Source of the DNA: BOG-908 sp963751795
GTDB lineage: Bacteria > Pseudomonadota > Alphaproteobacteria > Acetobacterales > Acetobacteraceae
DNA length: 64,000 nt
Direction of reading: 5' to 3'
Assembly: GCA_963751795.1 (NCBI GenBank)
Contig: CAVVVI010000002.1
Location: forward strand, 434,001 to 498,000
Shown: positions 26,119 to 35,044 of the stretch, piece by piece
How positions within the stretch are numbered: position 1 is the stretch's first letter
How the letters are laid out: each line of letters starts with the position of its first letter
The notes under the pieces: generated by a model
What the model was told of the DNA's origin: nothing
Seen by the model: only the letters and a program-made list of their open reading frames with translations
Database searches by the model: none
Position numbers and translations under genes: made by a program

Positions 26119-28974
26119 GTGAAGTATCGCGCCGACGTGAGGCCGCCGAAGCGCCGGGCCAAGCCCGTGCTGGATCAGGCGCCTTCGCGCGCCAGGGCGG
26201 AGGATGCGTGGCGGCGCGGCGAGGCCGGCGATAGTGCCTGGCTGGAGCGGGCGCATCGTCTGGCGCCATCCGACCAGAATCTACGGTTCGCGCTGGCGAT
26301 GCGGCGGCTGCGCACCGGCAATGCCGCCGGTGCCGTGCCGCTGTTTGCCGACATGGCGGAGCGTTTCGGGGTGCGGGAGTGCTGGGCCGGCCTGGCGGCC
26401 GCGCATCTCGCGCTGGGGCAGGCGGCAGAAGCGCGCCAGGCGTTGCAGGCGGCGCTCTCCGGCTTCGAGACCGATGCGGGCCTGGCCGCGCTGGCGGGGC
26501 AGGGCGCCGGCCCGGCCGGCTGGTGCGGCTTGCGAACGGATGGCGTGGTGCTGATCGGCGGGCAGGGGCCGCCGGTTCGCCTGGTGCTGGACGGCGTGCA
26601 GCTGGCCGAGGTGGCCAGCGCCCAGCCCTTCGTGCTGCCGGCCGCGGCGCGGCAAGGTTCCGTGCTGTGCGTCGAGCGCGAGGGCCACGGGCTGCTCGGC
26701 AGCCCGATCGACCTTGCAGCCCTGCGGCGCCTGGAAGGCTTCGTCGAGCGGGACGGCAACCGTGTGACCGGCTTCGCCTGGCACCCCGGCGCGCCCGAGC
26801 GGCCCCCGCGTTTGCGCGTGCTGAGCGCGGAAGGCGCCGAGCTGCAGCTGTTCGTGGCCACGGCGTGGTGCGACGACGTGGAGGGCTCCGCGCCGCTGTT
26901 TCGCCCGCGTGCGTTCGCCTGCGAGGCGCCGGCGGGGCTGACCGTGCATGTGGTGGGCGAGGACGGGCGCGACCTGCTGGGCAGCCCGCTGGCGCCGGTG
27001 ACGCCGGACGGGCCGCCGATCCTGCCCGCCGCCCCGGCGGTGGCGCGGGCGGATGCGGCGTTGCCGGTTTGCGTGATCGTGCCCGTCTATCGCGGCGAGC
27101 GCGTGACGCTGGACTGCCTCGCCGCCGTGCTGGCCACGCTGGCGCCGCCGCATCGCCTGGTGGTGGTCGATGATGCCTCGCCGGAGCCGGCGCTGGTTGC
27201 CGCCCTTGAGCAGCTTGCCGCGGCCGGCCGGCTGACGCTGCTGCGCACCCGGGCAGGTGCGCGGGGCTTCCCGGCGGCGGCCAATACCGGGCTGCGCGCG
27301 GCCGGGGGCGACCACGCCATCCTGCTGAACAGCGACACGCTGGTCGCGCCGGGCTGGCTGGAGGGGCTGCGGGATGCCGCGTGCAGCGCGCCGGATATCG
27401 GCACCGCCACGCCGCTCTCCAACGAGGCCACCATCTTCAGCTACCCCGAGCCTGGCGGCGGCAACCCGGCGCCGGGGCTGGAGGAGACCGTAGCGCTGGC
27501 GGCGCTGGCCGCGCGCGCCAATGCCGGCCGGCTGGTGGACGTGCCGACGGCGCATGGCTTCTGCATGTTCATCCGCGCCGATTGCCTGGCGGCCACGGGG
27601 CTGCTGGACCAGCAGAGCTTCGCCCAGGGCTACGGCGAGGAGAACGATTTTACCGAGCGGGCCTCGGCGCTCGGCTGGCGGCATGTGGCGGTGCCTGCGG
27701 TTTACGTAGCCCATCGGGGCAGCGTGTCGTTCGGTGCGGCGCGGGAGCATCTGCTGGCGCGCAACCTGCGGGTGCTGGGGGCGCGCTATCCCACCTACCG
27801 GGCCAGGGTGGCGGATTTCGTGGCCGCCGATCTGCTGGCGCCGGCGCGGCGGCGGCTGGACGAGGCACGCTGGCTGGGCCGCCCCGCAGGCGCGGGCGGC
27901 AGCGTGCTGCTGATCACCCACAGCCTGGGCGGCGGTACTGCCCGCATCGTGGCCGAGCGCGCGGCCGCCGTGCAGCAGGCGGGCCACGTGCCGGTGGTGC
28001 TGAGCGCGGCCGACGGCCTGTGCGCCGTAGGCGACCCCGATGGCGGCTTCCCCAATCTAGCCTACGCCCTGCCACGCGAGTTCGGCCGGCTGGCGCGGCT
28101 GCTGGCCGCCGGCCGGCCGGTGCGGGCCGAGCTGCATCACCTGCTCGGCCACGATCACAGCGTGCTGCGGCTTCTGGCCACGCTGGGCGTTGCCTACGAT
28201 GTTTGGGTGCACGATTACGCCTGGTTCTGCGCCCGATTGTCCTTCGTCACCGGCGAGGGCCGGTTCTGCGGCGAGGCCGAACCGCGCATTTGCGAGACGT
28301 GCCTCGCGCAATGGGGCCGCGGCATCGACGATTCGGTGGCGCCGGCCAGCCTGCGGCGGCGCAGCGCCACCGATTTCCGGCGTGCGGCCTCCGTGGTCGT
28401 GCCCTCGCAGGATGTGGCCAGCCGGGTGGTGCGCCATGTGCCGGGGCTGGTGCCGCGCGTGCTGCCGTGGGAGGCCGACCCGCCTTTCGCGGCGCCGCGC
28501 GTTCTGCCGCAGGCCGGCGGGCTGCTGGTGGCCGTGGTGGGGGCGATCGGCATGGAGAAAGGGTTCGCGGTGCTGCTCGCCTGTGCACAGGATGCCGCGG
28601 CGCGCGCGCTTGACCTCTCGTTTACGGTGATCGGCTACACGGTGGATGACGACGCCCTGCTGGCCACCGGCCGGGCGTTCATCACCGGCGAGTTCACCCG
28701 GGCCGAGGCGGCCGGGCTGATCGCCGCGCAGGGGGCGCATATGGCATTTCTGCCGTCGGTCTGGCCGGAAACGTGGTGCTACGCCTTGTCGGACGCTTGG
28801 GCGGCCGGCCTGTCGGTGGCCGCCTTCGATATCGGTACGCCGGCGGCGCGGATCCGCGCGGCGGGCCGTGGCTGGGTGCTGCCGCTGGGGCTGCCGCCGC
28901 CCCGGCTGAACGACCTGTTTCTGCGGCTGGCCGCGCCACCTTCCGGCGCGCCCGACACGGCCGGGGTTTTTTGA
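26119..28974 (+). CDS. Large two-domain glycosyltransferase (TPR-like + beta modules + GT2 + GT4-like)
   Basis: The 951-residue protein combines several modules. Residues ~1-125 look like TPR helices (RLAPSDQNLRFALAMRRLR). Residues ~130-310 are two beta-rich units, each ending LLGSP (HGLLGSPIDL, RDLLGSPLAP); the second contains the GFAWHPGAPE motif. A GT2 (rhamnosyl-transferase-type) domain spans ~314-590, with CVIVPVYRGE, LVVVDDASPE and the LLNSDTLVAPGWLEGL acid motif. A GT4-like domain follows (~594-940) with LITHSLGGGTARIV, VVVPSQDVASRV and VVGAIGMEKGF. It is therefore likely bifunctional, adding two sugars to a surface glycan. The GTG start at 26119 is used. It is downstream of the Sel1 gene and appears to be part of the same run of plus-strand genes. 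Confidence 0.85.
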   Translation: MKYRADVRPPKRRAKPVLDQAPSRARAEDAWRRGEAGDSAWLERAHRLAPSDQNLRFALAMRRLRTGNAAGAVPLFADMAERFGVRECWAGLAAAHLALGQAAEARQALQAALSGFETDAGLAALAGQGAGPAGWCGLRTDGVVLIGGQGPPVRLVLDGVQLAEVASAQPFVLPAAARQGSVLCVEREGHGLLGSPIDLAALRRLEGFVERDGNRVTGFAWHPGAPERPPRLRVLSAEGAELQLFVATAWCDDVEGSAPLFRPRAFACEAPAGLTVHVVGEDGRDLLGSPLAPVTPDGPPILPAAPAVARADAALPVCVIVPVYRGERVTLDCLAAVLATLAPPHRLVVVDDASPEPALVAALEQLAAAGRLTLLRTRAGARGFPAAANTGLRAAGGDHAILLNSDTLVAPGWLEGLRDAACSAPDIGTATPLSNEATIFSYPEPGGGNPAPGLEETVALAALAARANAGRLVDVPTAHGFCMFIRADCLAATGLLDQQSFAQGYGEENDFTERASALGWRHVAVPAVYVAHRGSVSFGAAREHLLARNLRVLGARYPTYRARVADFVAADLLAPARRRLDEARWLGRPAGAGGSVLLITHSLGGGTARIVAERAAAVQQAGHVPVVLSAADGLCAVGDPDGGFPNLAYALPREFGRLARLLAAGRPVRAELHHLLGHDHSVLRLLATLGVAYDVWVHDYAWFCARLSFVTGEGRFCGEAEPRICETCLAQWGRGIDDSVAPASLRRRSATDFRRAASVVVPSQDVASRVVRHVPGLVPRVLPWEADPPFAAPRVLPQAGGLLVAVVGAIGMEKGFAVLLACAQDAAARALDLSFTVIGYTVDDDALLATGRAFITGEFTRAEAAGLIAAQGAHMAFLPSVWPETWCYALSDAWAAGLSVAAFDIGTPAARIRAAGRGWVLPLGLPPPRLNDLFLRLAAPPSGAPDTAGVF
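28943..28972 (+). terminator. Possible intrinsic terminator at the 3' end of the large glycosyltransferase gene
   Basis: CCGGC (28943-28947) can pair with GCCGG (28960-28964), and six T residues follow at 28967-28972, overlapping the last codons of the gene. The stem is short with a 12-base loop, so efficiency is doubtful; it could give partial attenuation before the next gene. Confidence 0.35.
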
Positions 28975-29060
28975 CACTCGCTGCCAAACAAGCCTTCCTT
29001 CCCGCCGCCACTCGCCGGATAACCACCCCGCCGCCCCCAGCCGGAGCTCGATGACCCAAC

Positions 29061-30299
29061 GTGAGTGACCAGAAGAACCAAAACGCGCCGAAGCTGGTGA
29101 CCGAGCTGAAGGTGTCGGCCAATCTGATGACCCTGGATGCCGGCCTGTTCTGCATCTTCAACACGCCCGGCAGCGCCGTGCCCGATGCTGCCACCGGCCT
29201 GCCCGGCGTGCGCGTGTCGCTGCCGCCCGGCCCCGCCTTCCGGCCCGAGGCGGTAACGATTACGGCGTTCCGCGACGATGGCTGGCTGGGCGGCTGGAAC
29301 GGTGCGGCGCTGGTGCGGGTGACGCGCGGGCCGGCGCAGATTTTGGTGACCAGTTACCAGGCGCCCAACTCGACGGCAGATGCGCCCAAGCTGCAGATTT
29401 TGCGGCTGGCCGATAGCGGCGCCCTGCCGCAGCTCGGGGGCCAGCCCGCCGCGCCGCAGCCGCCCCGCCCCGCGGTGGCGGGCCCGGCCCCAGCCGCCGC
29501 CAGCCATCCGCCGGCCGCCCAGGCCGCCGCTGCGGCACCGATGTCGCGCCCGGCCGGGCCCGGTTCGGCCGCCTTGCCGCAGAACACGCCGGCCGGTGCC
29601 GCACAATCGGATGCGGAGGCCGCGCGCTCGGCTGAAGTGGTGGCCCATGTGCAGAACCGCGGCGACGTGGTGACAAAGCTGGGCGAATGGATGGGCCAGC
29701 CGGACAGCAAGGCCTGGATCGAGGGGTTTGCCGTCTCGCCTAAAGGCGCGGTGGGGCCGGCCGACATCGAATATCAGGCGGTGCTCGGCCGGGGCTGGCT
29801 GAGCCCCTGGGCCGAGGGCGGCCAGTATTGCGGCAGCCGGGGCATGAGCCTGCCGATCCTGGGCCTGCGCATGCGCCTGCGCGGCGAGGCGGCCGAGCGG
29901 TTCGACTGCGTGGTGGAGGCCAGCTTCGTCGATGGCACCAAGGTGGGGCCGCTGGACAATGGCGAGCCGTGCCAGGCGGAAAGCATGTCGCCGCTGGAGG
30001 CGTTCAACATCAGGCTGGTGGCGCGCGGCGCGGCCGAGGCGCCGGGTGCGGCGGCTGCCAGGCCGGCGGACGGCAAGGCGACGAAGGCGCCAGCAGCCAA
30101 GCCGGCGAGGGGTGTGGCGGCCCAGGCGCAGCCAGCGGCCCCGCCGGACAAGGCAGTGCGGCCCGCCCAGCCTGCGGCGTCGAAGACCGGGTCGCCGAAG
30201 CCTGGGAATTCGCCGAAGCCTGGGCCCGCGAAGCCTGGACCCGCCGCCAAAGCGCCGCCCGCTGGCCAGCCGGCCAAGCCGGGCCGCGGCAAGCGTTGA
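29061..30299 (+). CDS. Pro/Ala-rich protein with ChW-like repeats
   Basis: The 412-residue protein has four parts. Residues 1-~115 are a beta-rich domain (GLPGVRVSLPPGPAFRPEA). Residues ~120-190 are a Pro/Ala linker. Residues ~195-315 contain two adjacent units resembling clostridial hydrophobic W (ChW) repeats: EYQAVLGRGWLSPWAEGGQY with a following GMSLPILGLRMRL, and the variant SFVDGTKVGPLDNGEP with SPLEAFNIRL. The last ~95 residues are an Ala/Pro/Lys tail with PKPG-type repeats. No signal peptide is seen. ChW repeats in Clostridium occur in surface proteins; the match is by eye and modest. The gene lies between two glycosyltransferase genes. The GTG start at 29061 has GGAG about 15 bases upstream, which is far, so the start is uncertain. 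Confidence 0.65.
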   Translation: MSDQKNQNAPKLVTELKVSANLMTLDAGLFCIFNTPGSAVPDAATGLPGVRVSLPPGPAFRPEAVTITAFRDDGWLGGWNGAALVRVTRGPAQILVTSYQAPNSTADAPKLQILRLADSGALPQLGGQPAAPQPPRPAVAGPAPAAASHPPAAQAAAAAPMSRPAGPGSAALPQNTPAGAAQSDAEAARSAEVVAHVQNRGDVVTKLGEWMGQPDSKAWIEGFAVSPKGAVGPADIEYQAVLGRGWLSPWAEGGQYCGSRGMSLPILGLRMRLRGEAAERFDCVVEASFVDGTKVGPLDNGEPCQAESMSPLEAFNIRLVARGAAEAPGAAAARPADGKATKAPAAKPARGVAAQAQPAAPPDKAVRPAQPAASKTGSPKPGNSPKPGPAKPGPAAKAPPAGQPAKPGRGKR

Positions 30300-30361
30300 G
30301 CAGGGCGGCGGCAGCAGCGGGCACACGGGGCAGGCGCGTTGGACTTGGGCGGCGCCGGCCG

Positions 30362-31582
30362 TTGAGATATCTGTTCATCCACCAGAACTATCCGGCGCAG
30401 TTCCTGCACCTGCTGCGCCATCTGGCGGCGCAGAACCGGCACGAGCTGCTGTTCATCACCGAAGCGCAGCGCAACCAGCTCGCCGGGGTGCGCAAGGTGG
30501 TGCGGCCGCTGCCGCGCCTGCCAGCGGCCGATTGGCACCCGATGGCGCGCGATTTCGAGCTGGCGCTGTGCCGGGCGGATATCGTGGCGCGCACCGCGGA
30601 GAATCTGCGCGGGCTCGGCTTCACGCCGGACATCATCATCGGCCACCATGGCTGGGGCGAGATGCTGCATGTGGGCGACGTGTGGCCCGACGTGCCGATG
30701 CTCGGTTACCAGGAATTCTATTACAACCTGCACGGTTACGATGTGGGGTTCGATCCCGAGTTCCCGCCGGTGGAGGATATGGCGGCGCGCATCCGCGCCA
30801 AGAACGCCGTCAACCTGCTGACCCTGGCCGGGCCGGGGCTGGGGCAGACGCCGACCGCCTTCCAGCACAGCACCTACCCTGCCTGGGCGCAGGAACGGAT
30901 CAGCGTGCTGCCGGAAGGCGTGAACCTCGATGTGTGCAAGCCCGATCCCGAGCTGCGCCGCCGCGTGGTGACCCTGGGCGGCTACCGCATCAAGCCGACC
31001 GAGAAGCTGATCACCTACGTGGTGCGCGACCTCGAGCCGTATCGCGGCTTCCACGTATTCATGCGCAGCCTGCCGCGGGTGCTGGATGCCAGGCCGGATG
31101 CCCGCGTGATCCTGGTGGGCGGCGATGGCGTCAGCTATGGCGCGCGACCGCAGAAAGGCACCTGGCGGGAGCAGATGCAGGACGAGCTGGCGGGCCGGCT
31201 GGACCTGAGCCGCGTGCATTTCGCCGGTCGCGTGCCCTACGAGACCTACGTCAAGCTGCTGCAGCGCTCCGATGCGCATGTCTATCTCACCTACCCGTTC
31301 GTCGCCTCCTGGTCGCTGCGGGAGGCGCTGGCGGCCGGCTGCGCCATCGTGGCCAGCGACACCGCGCCGGTGCGGGAGTTCGTGACCGACCGGGTGAACG
31401 GCCGGCTGGTGGCGTTCCTGCAGCCTGACAGCATCGCCGATGGCGTGCTGGAGATGCTGGAGGACACGCGGATGGCGGCCCGCCTGCGCCGCGGCGCGCG
31501 GGCCTGGGCCGAGGCGAATCTGGACATGGGCACCTACATCGCGGGCTACGAAAAGCTGATCGCGCGGGTGCTGGAGCGCTAA
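30362..31582 (+). CDS. Family 4-type glycosyltransferase
   Basis: The 406-residue protein begins with RYLFIHQNYPAQFLHLLRHL, a typical opening of GT4-like enzymes in Rhodospirillales and cyanobacteria. The N-terminal domain includes GFTPDIIIGHHGWGEML. The C-terminal domain has LGGYRIKPTEKLITYVVRDL, the DARVILVGGDGVSYG stretch and a PFVASWSLREALAAGCAI motif with the conserved glutamate of the E-x7-E type. It would transfer a sugar from a nucleotide donor with retention. The start assumed is TTG at 30362 because upstream in-frame sequence is low-complexity and overlaps the previous gene. It ends convergent to a GNAT gene. Confidence 0.82.
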   Translation: MRYLFIHQNYPAQFLHLLRHLAAQNRHELLFITEAQRNQLAGVRKVVRPLPRLPAADWHPMARDFELALCRADIVARTAENLRGLGFTPDIIIGHHGWGEMLHVGDVWPDVPMLGYQEFYYNLHGYDVGFDPEFPPVEDMAARIRAKNAVNLLTLAGPGLGQTPTAFQHSTYPAWAQERISVLPEGVNLDVCKPDPELRRRVVTLGGYRIKPTEKLITYVVRDLEPYRGFHVFMRSLPRVLDARPDARVILVGGDGVSYGARPQKGTWREQMQDELAGRLDLSRVHFAGRVPYETYVKLLQRSDAHVYLTYPFVASWSLREALAAGCAIVASDTAPVREFVTDRVNGRLVAFLQPDSIADGVLEMLEDTRMAARLRRGARAWAEANLDMGTYIAGYEKLIARVLER

Positions 31583-31585
31583 GCT

Positions 31586-31605
31586 CGGCCTGTTCGGCCA
31601 GGCCG
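31586..31605. terminator. Short hairpin between convergent genes
   Basis: CGGCCTG (31586-31592) pairs with CAGGCCG (31599-31605) over a six-base loop, between the glycosyltransferase stop (31582) and the GNAT stop (31631). No T run follows, so this is at best a weak or Rho-assisted end. Confidence 0.35.
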
Positions 31606-31630
31606 CGATGCCGGCTGTCGCCGAGCCGGA

Positions 31631-32155
31631 CTACGCCAGTGTTCGTGCCATCACGTGGTCGTCGAAAGTAGCGGTGCCGACCTGAAAGACCCGCTTGTCG
31701 ATGACGGTAAAACCCTGCCGGTCGTAGAAGGCGATGGCGGGCGCATTCAGCTTCAGCACGCCCAGGACGAGCTGGCGGGCGCTGCGGCGGCGTGCTTCGG
31801 CCACGGCGCAGCCCATCAGCGCGCCACCGATTCCGGCACCGTGATAGCGCGACAGCACGTAGATGCGCTGCACTTCGAGGTCGTCGGGATGCGGATTGTC
31901 GGGCAGCGTGGCCGGGGTGAGCACGAGATAGCCGACCAGCGCGTCGCGTTGGGTGAAGGCGACCCAGATGGCGCATTCCGGGTCGGCGAGCCAGGCGGCG
32001 TAGACCGCTGCGGCGTGTCGGTTGGCGCAATGCTGCACGATGTCCGGGCCGTCCACGAGCTCGGCATAGGTCTCCAGCATGGTCGCCGACCCGAGCAGGG
32101 ACAGGGCGGCGGCGTCCCGCGGACCAGCACGACGCAGCTCTGGCATCGGCATCAT
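31631..32155 (-). CDS. GNAT family N-acetyltransferase
   Basis: The 174-residue protein carries the GNAT signature: LRRAGPRDAAALSLLGSATM at the N-terminus, LEVQRIYVLSRYHGAGIGGALM as the acetyl-CoA binding motif A, and LGVLKLNAPAIAFYDRQGF as motif B. The acceptor is unknown. Given its place among glycosyltransferases and methyltransferases it may acetylate an amino-sugar or a protein, but this is inference. Start candidates are ATGs at 32155, 32152 and 32146, none with a clear ribosome site. It lies 16 bases downstream of the gene ending at 32172 on the same strand, consistent with an operon. Confidence 0.8.
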   Translation of the reverse strand: MMPMPELRRAGPRDAAALSLLGSATMLETYAELVDGPDIVQHCANRHAAAVYAAWLADPECAIWVAFTQRDALVGYLVLTPATLPDNPHPDDLEVQRIYVLSRYHGAGIGGALMGCAVAEARRRSARQLVLGVLKLNAPAIAFYDRQGFTVIDKRVFQVGTATFDDHVMARTLA

Positions 32156-32171
32156 CGGAGGTCGGCTGCGC

Positions 32172-33068
32172 TTATGCGGCGCGGGCCTGGGCTGATTTCT
32201 TGGGTGCCACGGCTGCCGGTTCGGGGGCGGCGACGGTGAACAGCGTGATGCCGGAGACCGGCGCCGGGCCTTGCGCCGCGAAACGGCAATCGCGGTGCAG
32301 CAGCAGCAGGCGGTCGGGGCCGAAACTGTATTCGATGGCGCCGGATTGCGGCTCGGCGATCGTCTCGCCTTGCGCGCGTCCGTCCAGATGCGAGCGCTCC
32401 TCGAGGCGGATGCGAACGCGGTCCTGGCTCCACAACGCGGCAACCGGGGCGCCTGCGCTGCGCAACAGGGCGGGCTTTGCCGTCAGGTCCGAAATGGCCG
32501 CGATGCTGGAGCGCACGATGTTGGGCTCGCCGAGCATGAACAGGCCCAGCAGGTCGCTTGCCACGCCTTCGGGGGTTGGCGCCGCGGGTGCGCCGGCAGG
32601 TGCGGCGCCGCGTTTGGCGGCGCGCAGGCCGCGCTCATAAGCGCCGGCGGACTGGATGGATTTGAGGAAATCGTATTCGGGCTGCTCCAGCATGCCCTTG
32701 TCCAGCATCCACGAGACACCGGCGGGCGGGATGGGGCCCAGATCGGGCGCCGAGGATGCTGCGGCGTCGTCGTCGCCGGAGACCCGGCTGGCGGGCTGCA
32801 GCAGGGCCATGTCGGAGAATTGCATGCGGACGATGACGGCGCTCGCACTCTCGCCCTCGGCCAGCTTGATCGGGAAATCGTAGCCGCAATAGCCGTCGCC
32901 CAGCTTGGCATCCAGCAGATCCTGGCGGAAGCGCTCCACCTTGCCAGCGCCGACACAGCGTGTGCCGACGAAGGCGAGCACCGTGTTGTCGCGCAGCGGA
33001 GTGGTGGCGGAATACAGCCATCCGGCAACCCGGGTACGCTGTGCAACTTCGATGGCACCTCTGATCAT
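32172..33068 (-). CDS. Hypothetical protein with an N-terminal 'GWA'-type glycan-associated beta domain
   Basis: The 298-residue protein is not assigned to a named family. Its N-terminus (IRGAIEVAQRTRVAGWLYSA, then FVGTRCVGAGKVERFRQDLL and GDGYCGYDFPIKL) follows a pattern I associate with Rhodospirillales glycosyltransferases: G-x-I-E, V-x-GW, a 'vg' strand, R-x-DL, GDG and a final F-x-x-x-L. A related but shorter GFAWHPG motif occurs in the large glycosyltransferase at 26119. The C-terminal ~120 residues include LLLLHRDCRFAAQGPAPVSG and may be a cupin-like beta fold. No signal peptide is seen. The ATG at 33068 has GAGGG at a good distance. It heads a minus-strand pair with the GNAT gene. A role in glycan assembly is inference. 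Confidence 0.65.
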   Translation of the reverse strand: MIRGAIEVAQRTRVAGWLYSATTPLRDNTVLAFVGTRCVGAGKVERFRQDLLDAKLGDGYCGYDFPIKLAEGESASAVIVRMQFSDMALLQPASRVSGDDDAAASSAPDLGPIPPAGVSWMLDKGMLEQPEYDFLKSIQSAGAYERGLRAAKRGAAPAGAPAAPTPEGVASDLLGLFMLGEPNIVRSSIAAISDLTAKPALLRSAGAPVAALWSQDRVRIRLEERSHLDGRAQGETIAEPQSGAIEYSFGPDRLLLLHRDCRFAAQGPAPVSGITLFTVAAPEPAAVAPKKSAQARAA

Positions 33069-33213
33069 GATGTCCCTCGATCTTAACGTGTGCGTTATCA
33101 CCGCCCCTGGCCGCGGGGGCAAGCGCTTCACGGTGGCATTAACAAAACTTACATGCGAATGATTCCGCGCAGCATCGTTTCGCGCATGAGGCCGATAGAC
33201 CAGCCGCGCCCTA

Positions 33214-34065
33214 TCATCCGGCCTTGCGGGCGAGGATGAGCTGGCTCTTGGGTGCGAAATCATCCAGCGTGCGCTTGATCTTTGCGCCGTCTTTCGTCTG
33301 CAGCAGCGCGATCCAGGTCTGCGCCCACAGATCCAGCGCCGGATGCCGCTGGCCCAGATCGATGTCGCAACTCCAGAACATCGCCCACCAGATCGCCCAG
33401 TAGAAACCGTACGTGTGCAGCCGTTCGAGGCTGAGGCCCTGGTTCATCAGCAACTGCGCGAATTCGGTGCGTTCCAGCACGCGCACATGGTTCGGGACTT
33501 CGAAATAGGCGGGTGGCGCCAATTGCTTTTGCAGGCTCTCCATCACCGGATCGGGTACCGAGATCAGATAGCGCGCGCCGGGCGCGCCCACGCGCACCAG
33601 CTCGGCCACGAACGCCTCGGCATCGGGCACGTGCTCGATCACTTCCGTGCAGATCACCACGGTTGCGAAGCCGTCCGGCAGCGGGATGGGGTCGCAGGTG
33701 CTCACGATCGGCGTCACCTCGCGGGCGCGGCTTTGCCGGGCGCGGCGTTCGGTCTCGGCCACCCGGCCGGCGTCAAGGTCGGCAAACGCCACGTGTGCAC
33801 CCTGCTGGCCGGCGAAATAGATGTTGCCGCCGTCGCCGCAGCCGACGTCGAGCACCACGTCTTCGGCGCGGATGGGAAAGCCCTCGATCAGCTCGCCGGT
33901 ATCGTTGCGGAACCAGCCGCCGGCATCGGCGTCGATCAGCCCGACGCGGTCGGGGTCCTGGCCGCCGGAGAAATCGACGATGCCGTCCACATCCGGCTTG
34001 GCTTCGGTGGCCGGGGCGCGGGCTGGGCGGAAGCGCTGTGTGAGGGCGGCTATGGTCTTCGACAT
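33214..34065 (-). CDS. SAM-dependent methyltransferase, copy 1
   Basis: The 283-residue protein has a class I methyltransferase domain. Motif I is VVLDVGCGDGGNIYFAGQQG (residues ~69-88), followed by HVAFADLDAGRVAETERRA and, at motif IV, FATVVICTEVIEHVPDAEAF. It is closely related to the next gene at 34201 over almost its whole length (shared ADVDVGCGDGG-like core, GAPGARYLISVPDPV and PKSQLI at the end), so the two arose by tandem duplication. The conserved aromatic block YGFYWAIWWAMFWSCD is unusual for such enzymes and could hold an acceptor. Methylation of a sugar in the local glycan is plausible. The start at 34065 is an ATG; a shorter start cannot be excluded. Confidence 0.82.
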   Translation of the reverse strand: MSKTIAALTQRFRPARAPATEAKPDVDGIVDFSGGQDPDRVGLIDADAGGWFRNDTGELIEGFPIRAEDVVLDVGCGDGGNIYFAGQQGAHVAFADLDAGRVAETERRARQSRAREVTPIVSTCDPIPLPDGFATVVICTEVIEHVPDAEAFVAELVRVGAPGARYLISVPDPVMESLQKQLAPPAYFEVPNHVRVLERTEFAQLLMNQGLSLERLHTYGFYWAIWWAMFWSCDIDLGQRHPALDLWAQTWIALLQTKDGAKIKRTLDDFAPKSQLILARKAG

Positions 34066-34200
34066 GGGACGGCCTCGCCGTTGAGGGGGTAAGCAGACGG
34101 GCTGCGCGACAGGAGCGTGGCGCGGTTCCCCCAGTGTGACGCGCCGCGGCTGAAAAGGCGACGTGCCGCGTGTGCCGGCGCTGCGCGCCTTGGGGGCAGC

Positions 34201-35010
34201 CTAGGGGAGTTTGCGCGCGATGATCAGCTGGCTCTTCGGCGTCGTGGCGTCCAGCGCCGCCTTGATCTTCTCGCCATCCGGGCTGTTGAGGATGGCGATC
34301 CAGGCGCGCGACCAGTGGACCAGCGCCGGGTGTTCGCGGCCGAGCCCTGCGGCCTCGCAGCTCCAGTAGAACGCCCACCAGACCGACCAGAAGAAGCCGT
34401 AGCCCTGGATCTTGTCGATCAGCAGGCCCTGACCCAGCAGCAGCCGGGTGAAGTCGTCGCGCCCGAACACGCGCAGGTGGTTGGGGGCGCGGAAGAAGCT
34501 TGGATCGGCCAGCTTGCGCTGCACGGCCTCGCTGACCGGATCGGGCACCGAGATCAGGTAGCGGGCACCCGGGGCGCCGACGCGCACCAGCTCGGCGACC
34601 AGGCGAGTGGGATCAGGCACGTGCTCGAGCACCTCGGTGCAGATGACCACGGTGGCGAAGCCGTCGGGCAGCGGGATGGGGTCGCAGTCGCTGACGATGG
34701 GCTGCACGTCGCGGGCGCGGCTGGAGCGGGCGCGCTTCTCCGTCTCGGCGACCCTGGCCGCCTCGATATCGGTGAAGGCCACGTGGGCGCCCTGCTGGCC
34801 GCAGAAATAGACGTTGCCGCCGTCGCCGCAGCCCACGTCCAGCACCGTGTCGGTGCTGCGGATCGGGAAGCCGGCGATCAGCTCGCCGGTCTCGTTGCGG
34901 AACCAGCCACCGGCTACGGCATCAATCAGGCCGACCAGTTGCCAGTCGGGTGCGGAAAGCTCGGTGACGGTCGAGACGCCGGAGGCGGCGAAGGTGTCGG
35001 GTTCGGGCAA
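34201..35010 (-). CDS. SAM-dependent methyltransferase, copy 2
   Basis: This 269-residue paralog of the gene at 33214 keeps the same motifs (TVLDVGCGDGGNVYFCGQQG, VVICTEVLEHVPDPTRL, GAPGARYLISVPDPVSE, then YGFFWSVWWAFYWSCE). The two are separated by 135 bases and may act on different positions of the same sugar chain. Differences cluster at the N-terminus and in the acceptor half, suggesting divergence rather than recent copying. The start is uncertain. The frame opens at an ATG at 35094 inside the upstream gene; TTG at 35010 is the first codon clear of that gene, but its ribosome site is weak. It lies 35 bases downstream of the glycosyltransferase ending at 35045. Confidence 0.8.
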   Translation of the reverse strand: MPEPDTFAASGVSTVTELSAPDWQLVGLIDAVAGGWFRNETGELIAGFPIRSTDTVLDVGCGDGGNVYFCGQQGAHVAFTDIEAARVAETEKRARSSRARDVQPIVSDCDPIPLPDGFATVVICTEVLEHVPDPTRLVAELVRVGAPGARYLISVPDPVSEAVQRKLADPSFFRAPNHLRVFGRDDFTRLLLGQGLLIDKIQGYGFFWSVWWAFYWSCEAAGLGREHPALVHWSRAWIAILNSPDGEKIKAALDATTPKSQLIIARKLP

Positions 35011-35044
35011 TGCAGGTGTTCCGGGACTGAGGGAGCGATGCGGC

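Noticed and set aside
20348..26269. A 1973-codon minus-strand open frame over the secretion operon
   Set aside because: It is a shadow of the ABC, HlyD and Sel1 genes, which all show clear domain motifs on the plus strand.
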